This document shows, piece by piece, positions 19,636 through 24,727 of a DNA stretch of 24,727 nt. The notes below the pieces were generated by a model. The model had not been told where the DNA came from, did no database searches, and saw only the letters and a list, made by a program, of their open reading frames with translations. The stretch comes from a virus. The translations under genes were made by a program, and so were the position numbers. The DNA lies in IMG/VR virus record IMGVR_UViG_3300005513_000321, positions 1 through 24,727 of that record. One strand, written 5' to 3'. The stretch's first letter is position 1. Every line of letters begins with the position of its first letter.

Positions 19636-20255
19636 AGAATCCCCTTAGATTTTGATAAGCGGGATTTCCGGTCGTCCAGACCATTGGTGCCACCGTTAAT
19701 GATTCTGGTGATGCGGATAACATCATCAGAGTCAGCCAGCTCGTTTAAGCCGTTATTCTTCCACCATGCCGCAGCAGACATCGCAGCAAAGCGATAGCCC
19801 AGCAATAAATCTGGATTCGCCACCACGTCAGCGCCAAGTTGTTTCACCAGTGCTGCATAGTTCGCCTTGCCGGTGACCTGAATCAGGCCCCGACCGCGAT
19901 AGCGGTAACCATCACCTGAAGCAACATCACCATTCCCGTTACGGTTTGCGTAAATGATGCTGGCAATCATCTTCTGGTTAGCCACATGCATCGCATTACG
20001 ACCATAGGCGCGGGCCTGCTCAGCGGTGATGCGCTTACCAAACATTGCGGTAAGCGCGTTCTCGCTGTAGTTCAGCCCCTCTTCCACCTTCAGGAACCCG
20101 GCTGACTCGTGCCCCGTCTGCGCCAGAAAGTGAGCCTGACGCAATGGCGTACTTATCTGGAAAGCAGAGAGGCTTGCCGCTATATGAGGAAACCATGCAT
20201 CACGCAGCGCATTACTCACGCCGGTCGCAAGCTGAAAACTACTGGCTGTCAGCAT
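19623..20255 (-). CDS. endolysin, GH19 chitinase-like lysozyme
   Basis: Encodes 210 residues, all one glycoside hydrolase family 19 domain. FLAQTGHESAGFLKVEEGLN contains the catalytic Glu50 (GHESAGF) and the second acid at 58 or 59 (VEEGLNYS). GDGYRYRGRGLIQVTGKANY (about 113-132) is the conserved substrate-cleft segment, and IINGGTNGLDDR is the family's C-terminal signature. It cleaves the glycan strands of peptidoglycan. No signal-arrest peptide is visible, so release depends on the holin encoded just upstream, whose gene overlaps this one by 17 bases. Confidence 0.93.
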   Translation of the reverse strand: MLTASSFQLATGVSNALRDAWFPHIAASLSAFQISTPLRQAHFLAQTGHESAGFLKVEEGLNYSENALTAMFGKRITAEQARAYGRNAMHVANQKMIASIIYANRNGNGDVASGDGYRYRGRGLIQVTGKANYAALVKQLGADVVANPDLLLGYRFAAMSAAAWWKNNGLNELADSDDVIRITRIINGGTNGLDDRKSRLSKSKGILCST

Positions 20256-20601
20256 TACTGTCTCCCAATCGCTTATCTATCTGGCGGCGTATCCTTGTTG
20301 ATATGTAATCCACACCGAGGAAGCCAAGGAACACCGCAGCAACCCTCGTTATGTCCTCACTAAAGTGCCAGTTGAACGCCGAACCAATCACCTGCAGGCT
20401 TGGTTGCAGGAAGAAGGCGAAGACGCTGCACATCGCAGCATCAAGCAGGCGGCGTGACCATGCGTCTTTACCAACGTAAGTGGCTCTTAGAATCGCCATG
20501 ACTCCGGCAAGACCCGCATAGCCGGTTTCGTTTTTGTGGGCATAAAGCCAGGCGATCAGGCTTGCCCAGAACCCAACGTCTTTATCCGGCATGCGTTTCA
20601 T
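20239..20601 (-). CDS. lambda-family class I holin
   Basis: Encodes 120 residues from MKRMPDKDVGFWASLIAWLY. Three hydrophobic segments (about 29-40 YAGLAGVMAILRA, 55-75 AAMCSVFAFFLQPSLQVIG, 85-100 TRVAAVFLGFLGVDYIS) and a basic C-terminus match lambda S107, as do ATYVGKDAWSRRLLDAAMCS and DYISTRIRR. The first residues MKRM resemble the lambda dual start (MKM), where the longer form is an antiholin and the shorter the holin. Here ATGs at 20601 and 20592 may play the same part. GGAGGTGAGG precedes them. The frame stays open to 20718, but that region has no ribosome binding site. It makes the membrane lesions that free the endolysin. Confidence 0.87.
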   Translation of the reverse strand: MKRMPDKDVGFWASLIAWLYAHKNETGYAGLAGVMAILRATYVGKDAWSRRLLDAAMCSVFAFFLQPSLQVIGSAFNWHFSEDITRVAAVFLGFLGVDYISTRIRRQIDKRLGDSNADSQ

Positions 20602-20706
20602 CCTCACCTCCGTTAATTGGCAGGTGCTGTCAGTAGTCATAAGAAAGATGCGCAACACCACGGTGTCAAAAGTGTGTGTGGAGACTGATTGGTGTGCGCA
20701 AAAACG

Positions 20707-20732
20707 AAAAAGGCCCACCGAAGTGAGCCTTT
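20707..20732 (-). terminator. terminator after hicB
   Basis: On the minus strand AGGCTCAC-TTCG-GTGGGCCT followed by TTTT, about 20 bases after the hicB stop. It isolates hicAB from the lysis genes unless transcription is antiterminated. Confidence 0.75.
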
Positions 20733-20753
20733 GAATTTATTATTTGATGCCTG

Positions 20754-21161
20754 TCAGGCAGCGACTAATTCAAGCCGCTTGCCCAGCGCTGAGAGCGCCT
20801 TCTGAACAGTATCTATTTTGGTCGAGTGGTGCAGATCGAAGATGCGCGTTACCTCCTGCTTTTTAACTCCCATGCGTGAAGCCAGCTCAACCTGAGTTAA
20901 GCCGGAAGCAAGGAAAGCATTAAGCAGTAGCACCTTCGCCGACACACTCGCCGGAACCTCTACGAAATCACCGGTTACCGGCCCAGGTGCCGGGACAGGC
21001 TGGTTATCTTCAAAGTAGAAATCAAATGAAGTAACCAGCGCATCCAGCCCCATCGCCAGCGCTTCCTCACGCGTATCGCCCTGAGTCAGCGCCTCCGGTA
21101 TATCCGGGAACGAAACCACATATCCGCCGTCGCACGGCTCAAGATTAATCGGGTATCGCAT
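20754..21161 (-). CDS. hicB: HicB antitoxin
   Basis: Encodes 135 residues. The first 45 (MRYPINLEPCDGGYVVSFPD, IPEALTQGDTREEALAMGLD) are the HicB RNase H-like fold that binds and blocks HicA. The C-terminal 60 (FLASGLTQVELASRMGVKKQ, EVTRIFDLHHSTKIDTVQKA) are an HTH (XRE-like) domain that binds DNA and represses the operon, as in the E. coli HicB. Length fits. It follows hicA by 48 bases that contain a perfect hairpin. The ribosome binding site is weak. Confidence 0.95.
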   Translation of the reverse strand: MRYPINLEPCDGGYVVSFPDIPEALTQGDTREEALAMGLDALVTSFDFYFEDNQPVPAPGPVTGDFVEVPASVSAKVLLLNAFLASGLTQVELASRMGVKKQEVTRIFDLHHSTKIDTVQKALSALGKRLELVAA

Positions 21162-21185
21162 ATCGTCTTAGTGAAACTTCGCGAG

Positions 21186-21207
21186 AACCAGCCCCGGAGG
21201 GCTGGTT
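21186..21207 (-). promoter_or_regulatory. perfect 9-bp hairpin between hicA and hicB
   Basis: AACCAGCCC-CGGA-GGGCTGGTT, 9 bp with a tetraloop, beginning three bases after the hicA stop. It has no T-run, so it is not a plain terminator. It may stabilise the hicA mRNA end, partly attenuate transcription into hicB or guide RNA processing. Confidence 0.55.
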
Positions 21208-21209
21208 AG

Positions 21210-21386
21210 TTATTTCAGGCCTAACTGCTTCATTATCGCCTTTCGCAGTGGTTCTTTTAACTCAGCGCCGGGATGCCTCGGCATTACACTTCGCTTCCCG
21301 TTGTATCTCAGCTTCAGATGGTTAGTACCGTTTGAAACTTCGACTCCCTGAGATTCAAGCCACCGCCTGAACTCGCTCTGCTTCAC
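21210..21386 (-). CDS. hicA: HicA toxin (mRNA interferase)
   Basis: Encodes 58 residues from a GTG: MKQSEFRRWLESQGVEVSNG, then THNHLKL-type core (catalytic His in NHLKLRY, residue 24), KRSVMPRHPGAELKEPL and a KQLGLK end. It is close to the E. coli HicA along its whole length and folds as a double-stranded-RNA-binding-like domain that cuts mRNA and tmRNA. AGGAGGAG lies two bases before the GTG; there is no in-frame ATG nearby. All expected residues are present, so the toxin is probably active. It is the first gene of the pair, as usual for hic. Confidence 0.95.
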   Translation of the reverse strand: MKQSEFRRWLESQGVEVSNGTNHLKLRYNGKRSVMPRHPGAELKEPLRKAIMKQLGLK

Positions 21387-21412
21387 TACTCCTCCTGTCT
21401 GTTGAACATGGG

Positions 21413-21444
21413 ATTATAGTAAGCATTTATGCTTACCATGTCAA
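21413..21444 (-). promoter_or_regulatory. hicAB promoter with HicB operator in the spacer
   Basis: On the minus strand TTGACA (21439-21444), a 17-base spacer and TACTAT (21416-21421), partly overlapping a TATAAT one register off. The spacer and part of the -10 are filled by a perfect inverted repeat GTAAGCAT-TT-ATGCTTAC (21419-21436). HicB bound here would block polymerase, so the operon should be autoregulated. Confidence 0.8.
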
Positions 21445-21482
21445 CATTATTGTTTACTCAGGAGTGAGATAAATGCTCTTTT

Positions 21483-21551
21483 GATAAAAGGACCCTGACG
21501 CGAAAGCGGTAACTGCCTTGCCCGTCGGCAACAGGGTTAATTCTTTTTATC
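21483..21551. ncRNA. folded element in the late leader (candidate structured RNA)
   Basis: Two nested arms close the element: GATAAAA with TTTTATC (21483-21489 / 21545-21551) and ACCCTG with CAGGGT (21492-21497 / 21532-21537). Inside are two small hairpins, TTGCC/GGCAA and CGC/GCG around TTTC, as in a three-way junction. T-rich sequence flanks it on both strands. It lies between the Q gene and hicA, in a region with no reading frame. It could be part of the late leader, a terminator or a separate small RNA; I do not recognise it from memory with enough certainty to name it. Confidence 0.4.
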
Positions 21552-21565
21552 TTTCAGGATATTTA

Positions 21566-21602
21566 AAATAAAAACGCCTCAAGGCTGGTGAGGCCCGAGG
21601 CG
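21566..21602 (-). terminator. late leader terminator (tR'-like)
   Basis: On the minus strand CGCCTC (21597-21602) pairs with GAGGCG (21575-21580), followed by TTTTTATTTT. It lies about 65 bases after the Q gene, where lambdoid phages terminate the late-promoter transcript until Q modifies polymerase. The late promoter should lie in 21605-21670, but I see no strong match there; the IR GATAAG/CTTATC (21631-21662) is the only other structure. Confidence 0.7.
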
Positions 21603-21666
21603 CTTTGACATCCACATTTGGAACTGACTTTTAGCAGATAAGCTGCACTGCTTGTAATCGACCTTA

Positions 21667-22095
21667 TCAGATTACTAAGGAAAATGCGGACCGCGTGAGA
21701 GGTTTTTTCAATATTTTTTTCGGTGTCAGTTCGGCATCCATGTCCAGCCGAACATCAAGCATCGCCAGACAGCCCTCAATAAAGCCTTCAGCCATCTGTA
21801 TTTCAATTCTCACTATCTTCTCATCCCGCCTGGCCTGCTTTGCCAGGGTGCGTTTTGAGATATTGAAAAAGTAATGCAACACAATGATTGCGTGCTCATC
21901 CGGGCGCTTTTCTTTAAGTCGAGCCAGACAGCCCTCAATGATTAATCCGTCATTATCGCTGCAGGTGAGCGTTAATTTCGAATCCTGCGACAGCAGACCT
22001 TTAAAGCCTGCCGCAATTGATGAGTAATCCACGCCGCTGCTGTCCGATTTTGCCCAGCCAGCCCAGCGCTCCAATACCTGTGACATGTCACGCAT
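21667..22095 (-). CDS. Q: late antiterminator Q (phage 82 type)
   Basis: Encodes 142 residues from MRDMSQVLERWAGWAKSDSS. It matches the Phage_antitermQ (Q82) family across its length: the SGVDYSSIAAGFKGLL segment (about 20-35), the CSDNDGLIIEGCLARLK segment, and an HTH-like part (HYFFNISKRTLAKQARRDEK) with EGFIEGCLAML near the end. Q loads on RNA polymerase at the late promoter and lets it pass terminators, here at 21566, 20707, 15399, 12517 and 9076. The ATG at 22095 is chosen for its AGAGGA site; a GTG at 22113 is possible. The preceding DUF968 gene ends 21 bases upstream. Confidence 0.92.
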   Translation of the reverse strand: MRDMSQVLERWAGWAKSDSSGVDYSSIAAGFKGLLSQDSKLTLTCSDNDGLIIEGCLARLKEKRPDEHAIIVLHYFFNISKRTLAKQARRDEKIVRIEIQMAEGFIEGCLAMLDVRLDMDAELTPKKILKKPLTRSAFSLVI

Positions 22096-22116
22096 ATTTA
22101 ATCCTCTCCACACACT

Positions 22117-23133
22117 TTATTTTTTATCTGTCCCGATAACGCCGACTGCAATCGCGAAATCCAGGAACCTGAATAGCAGTTCAACCTGACTGCCGTAATT
22201 CGACTCAAAAAGTTTTGGGTCGCGGTGTAACTCGTCGTGATGCGCCCTGCAAAGCGGTATCACGAATAAATCATGGGCCTTTGTTCCCATTCCTCCCTGT
22301 CCATGTCCGATGATGTGATGAGGATCGTCCGCCTGACTGCCGCAACATGCGCAGCTTTGCGACTTAACCCACCGTGTGTATTTCTCACTCTCCCAGCGCT
22401 TACGCTTGGGCCGCTTCATGAATGATTCTGGTGATTCCGGGTCAGTACGTAAGCTAATTATCTTTTTGACGACCTGAGCAGCATCCTGAATAACTTCGCG
22501 TGCCGGACGCATCGGAACAATCCGCGACTCTTTGAGTTCGCCAGCCTGTATGGCTTCCTTTGGCATGCGCAGTACGCGCCGCGCTGGTGCCTCCGGTATC
22601 AAATCAATCAGGTCATTCAGTGAGGCCCACCAGCATAATTCAGGTAGTGTCATCTGGTGATCGCCGCTTAGCGCCATCTGGCTGCATGCAGCTTTGATTA
22701 TCCAGAGTGCGGTATTGCCTTTGGCGATATTCTCCAGGCTACCAGGTACGCCATTTTCCCTGAACTCATTATCGTGGCTGTAGCAAAGAGACACCAGGCC
22801 GTTTTCGATTTCTGACACTGTGAATTCATGGTGATGCCATGTTTCGGGCTTTTCCCACTGACAGCAGCCAAATGACTGGACGAAGGATGCCAGCGCATTA
22901 GAACCACCAGCAGCCGCTATCACACGTTCGTGACTGAAGAATGGAATCAGTGAGGGTTCATCAAGTAGTGGCTGGGTGCCGTCATTCAGCCGCCCTGACG
23001 GCAGGTCTGCCATATCCATTGTCGGTGTGCTGACCACAACGCGAGATTTGAAGAGCTTCAGCAGCTCCGGCCCCGGCCTGAAAAGTACAATCCCTGTGCG
23101 TGGCGCTATTTCTGGTGTAAGCAATGCTCTCAC
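22117..23133 (-). CDS. DUF968 HNH-type phage protein
   Basis: Encodes 338 residues from a GTG start (MRALLTPEIAPRTG). The C-terminal third is an HNH/DUF968 domain with CACCGSQADDPHHIIGHGQG (about residues 258-277, CxxC and DPHH), and LCRAHHDELHRD (about 291-302), so the metal and catalytic positions are present. The N-terminal two-thirds (PGPELLKLFKSRVVVSTP and WHHHEFTVSEIENGLVSLCY) lacks a motif I can name. DUF968 proteins are common between antirepressor or nin genes and Q in lambdoid phages, with probable nuclease roles in recombination or replication. The GTG overlaps the TGA of the antirepressor gene by four bases (GTGA). Confidence 0.88.
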   Translation of the reverse strand: MRALLTPEIAPRTGIVLFRPGPELLKLFKSRVVVSTPTMDMADLPSGRLNDGTQPLLDEPSLIPFFSHERVIAAAGGSNALASFVQSFGCCQWEKPETWHHHEFTVSEIENGLVSLCYSHDNEFRENGVPGSLENIAKGNTALWIIKAACSQMALSGDHQMTLPELCWWASLNDLIDLIPEAPARRVLRMPKEAIQAGELKESRIVPMRPAREVIQDAAQVVKKIISLRTDPESPESFMKRPKRKRWESEKYTRWVKSQSCACCGSQADDPHHIIGHGQGGMGTKAHDLFVIPLCRAHHDELHRDPKLFESNYGSQVELLFRFLDFAIAVGVIGTDKK

Positions 23134-23846
23134 TCAGCACCGCCTGCAGCTTTATGCGCTGTCCATAGCCCGCCAATCCACTGGACGCCCTTCGCGGTAA
23201 AGCGGGACTGACTGAACGCATAGTTAGAGTCGGTAGTGGTGCCGGTTCTCACTTCAAATCGACCAGCCTCAATATGTTGGCTGTAGGGTGTCAGGACGCC
23301 ATTGAGGCGGTACATAACCCGGCTTTCAATCAGGAACAAGCGTAATTCCGGCTCTTTGGCCTCAAGAAGTTTTGCCACCTGGCGGAATGTCATTGAGCCG
23401 GTGGCCGTGACGTAACGATCCATGAAGGCAACCTTTGGTGCAGCAATGGCAAGCTGATTGGTAAGCTGAAGCTTTTCCTCAGCAAGGTCAGCGGCCAGGC
23501 GCAAAGCTTCTGGCAGAGTTTGAGGCAAGCGAGGAGACAGGCTTTCCTCTAACTCATGCAATCGCTTAATTACTTTCATGCGGAGGATGGCACTGTAACC
23601 GGTGATGAGGCATTCGGTGTGCTCACGGTCGAGATGATACTCACTCTGCTGGCGGTTCATGCTGTCAAAATAGATGTGAGCAAATTTGCTCGCATCTTCC
23701 TGAAGCTGAAGCAGCATGACTTCAATGTCCCGCTTAACATCTGGATGACGCTTCGCTGTGAGATCAGCAATTTCACGGCTGGTCATGATTGGGGCATGAA
23801 TGGCACTGCCGGCAGACGTAACGACGCCCGCTGATTGATTTAGCAT
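23130..23846 (-). CDS. phage antirepressor, Rha + KilAC domains
   Basis: Encodes 238 residues from MLNQSAGVVTSAGSAIHAPI. Residues about 20-105 are a pRha regulatory domain (MTSREIADLTAKRHPDVKRD, EHTECLITGYSAILRMKVIK). Residues about 120-238 are the KilAC/ANT domain (KVAFMDRYVTATGSMTFRQV, AKLLEAKEPELRLFLIESRV, FSQSRFTAKGVQWIGGLW). Such antirepressors bind the repressor or operators and help induction. The ATG at 23846 has GGAGAA upstream; a longer frame to 23948 would start nearly at the -10 box and is rejected. It is the first gene of an operon continuing into DUF968 and Q. Confidence 0.9.
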   Translation of the reverse strand: MLNQSAGVVTSAGSAIHAPIMTSREIADLTAKRHPDVKRDIEVMLLQLQEDASKFAHIYFDSMNRQQSEYHLDREHTECLITGYSAILRMKVIKRLHELEESLSPRLPQTLPEALRLAADLAEEKLQLTNQLAIAAPKVAFMDRYVTATGSMTFRQVAKLLEAKEPELRLFLIESRVMYRLNGVLTPYSQHIEAGRFEVRTGTTTDSNYAFSQSRFTAKGVQWIGGLWTAHKAAGGAE

Positions 23847-23950
23847 TCTGTCTTCTCCACACACTGTTTTTAACCGGCCCCGCCCCATCATCTGCAAATG
23901 AACGGGACCAACCTTTGTACCAACGACTGCAATTCGCGAGTACATCACAT

Positions 23951-23978
23951 ACTATAACCAAATTAACTGTTCATGTAA
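23951..23978 (-). promoter_or_regulatory. promoter of the antirepressor-DUF968-Q operon
   Basis: On the minus strand TTACAT (23973-23978), a 16-base spacer and TATAGT (23951-23956). It leaves a leader of about 100 bases before the ATG at 23846. The whole operon down to Q could be read from it. Confidence 0.6.
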
Positions 23979-24028
23979 CCAGTGCTTTTTATCACAAAAA
24001 CGATTCTTTTTTTAATCCATTGACGTTA

Positions 24029-24069
24029 CTTAGTAAGATCGCATCTTTTCTTGCTAAGACTATTCTTAG
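24029..24069. promoter_or_regulatory. overlapping inverted repeats, operator or hairpin candidate
   Basis: CTTAGTAAGA (24029-24038) and TCTTGCTAAG (24049-24058) form a 10-bp inverted repeat with one mismatch. CTAAG-ACTATT-CTTAG (24054-24069) forms a second. The cluster lies between the antirepressor promoter and the divergent + strand gene, a natural place for a regulator to control both. Confidence 0.4.
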
Positions 24070-24115
24070 GATTTTTTTTTGGTTATTATCAAGAAAATTT
24101 ACTGGAGAAAAATTA

Positions 24116-24727
24116 ATGGCCGATTCTAAACTCACAGAAAAAGCTAATGAAATTGCTGGAAAAGTTTTCGATGAAGCCGCAAAAAATGGCAAACCTCTGA
24201 GCACAGCCTTGGCGAGTAGATTTGGCAGTCCATTTTTCTATAGCTTTCTAATTTCATGGGGGATAATGAATTGGGAACGAGTGATTATTCTTGGATTTGG
24301 AAGAGGTGATATAGATGATAGAATACAAAAAATTAAAAATCTATCTTCATCATTTCTTGGCGTTGATCATGCTTTGACATACTACCTGCCATTTTTAACA
24401 ACTATTTTGGTTGTTTTTCTAAATCCTTACCTAAGTAATTTAATTGATAAATCCCATAAAAAAGCGCACCGCACAAAATATGTACACTCTGCTGAGCTTG
24501 AGGCTGACAAGTATCAAGCCCAAGTAAAGGCAATTAATGCTAAACTTGTCTATGAAACAGCCGAAACAACGATGAAGCTCGAAATAGAGGCCAACCAAGC
24601 AAAGTTTATTAGTGAAACAGAAATAGCTAATCTTAACTTAGAACAGGCACAAAAAAATCTCATTGATTTAAATGCAAAAATAGAATTCGAAGGTGACTCA
24701 CTTGATAAATTAAATAAAAAATATCAG
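24116..24727 (+). CDS. membrane and coiled-coil protein of unknown function, cut by window end
   Basis: At least 204 residues, open to the last base of the window. It begins MADSKLTEKANEIAGKVFDE, with GGAGAA eight bases before the ATG. Two hydrophobic segments follow (about 40-60 FYSFLISWGIMNWERVIILG; about 88-105 YYLPFLTTILVVFL). Then comes a long charged coiled coil from about residue 115 (KSHKKAHRTKYVHSAELEAD, KLEIEANQAKFISETEIANL) to the window edge. The plan is a membrane anchor with a cytoplasmic coiled-coil arm. It is AT-rich, divergent from the minus-strand early operon and has no link to known lytic genes, so it looks like cargo: exclusion or defence is a guess. I do not recognise the family. 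Confidence 0.7.
   Translation, partial: MADSKLTEKANEIAGKVFDEAAKNGKPLSTALASRFGSPFFYSFLISWGIMNWERVIILGFGRGDIDDRIQKIKNLSSSFLGVDHALTYYLPFLTTILVVFLNPYLSNLIDKSHKKAHRTKYVHSAELEADKYQAQVKAINAKLVYETAETTMKLEIEANQAKFISETEIANLNLEQAQKNLIDLNAKIEFEGDSLDKLNKKYQ

Noticed and set aside
23846-23948. longer N-terminus for the antirepressor
   Set aside because: It would start at or next to the promoter -10 box and has no ribosome binding site; the ATG at 23846 has a good one.
23992-24204. minus-strand 70-codon frame at the right end
   Set aside because: It overlaps the + strand coding region, starts inside it and lacks a ribosome binding site.
1-24727. CRISPR array, insertion sequence or transposase
   Set aside because: No regular direct repeats with spacers, no transposase-like protein and no terminal inverted repeats were seen.

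Overview
The window holds the distal part of a lambda/HK97-type prophage integrated into an enterobacterial chromosome (Enterobacterales; a Pantoea- or Erwinia-like host is a guess, not shown). The evidence is lambda-style tail genes, a canonical enterobacterial LexA box, an E. coli-like hicAB pair and a near-consensus Fur site. Bases 1-1767 look like host chromosome: a small two-helix membrane protein, a proline-rich lipoprotein on the + strand, and a LacI/periplasmic-binding-type regulator with no visible DNA-binding domain. The boundary is 1768-1824, the displaced 3' part of a tRNA-Leu(UAA) gene on the minus strand, followed (minus direction) by a terminator. Everything to the right of it reads as prophage. 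The integrase and the intact tRNA should lie to the right, outside the window.

Almost all phage genes are on the minus strand, so the phage reads from right to left. From the right edge: a divergent + strand membrane/coiled-coil gene cut by the window end; an early/middle operon with its own promoter (Rha/KilAC antirepressor, DUF968 HNH protein, antiterminator Q); the late leader with a terminator and a folded element; hicA-hicB; a lambda-type lysis cassette (holin, GH19 endolysin, Rz/Rz1); accessory genes; an HNH endonuclease and the terminase small subunit. The tail module follows: chaperone G/T remnant, tape measure H, then M, L, K, I, J, two J-linked proteins and an S74-type tail fibre. 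Last, beside the attachment site, is a LexA-controlled two-gene operon encoding a UmuD'-like protein.

The prophage appears defective. The terminase small subunit gene is fused out of frame to the middle of the tail-chaperone G gene. Every gene normally between them (large terminase, portal, protease, capsid, connectors, major tail protein) is missing. The slippery heptamer for G/T frameshifting survives in the remnant.

Several AT-rich cargo (moron) units break up the late operon, often with their own promoter and/or a terminator: a membrane + secreted pair between T and H, a three-gene cassette between I and J, two small lipoproteins between the tail fibre and the J cluster, and a 222-aa membrane protein with a 71-aa neighbour between lysis and HNH. 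These, the + strand gene at the right edge and the uncleavable UmuD'-like protein are the best candidates for undescribed biology. Intrinsic terminators throughout the late operon imply that structural expression relied on Q antitermination, while the cargo units could be expressed from the silent prophage.
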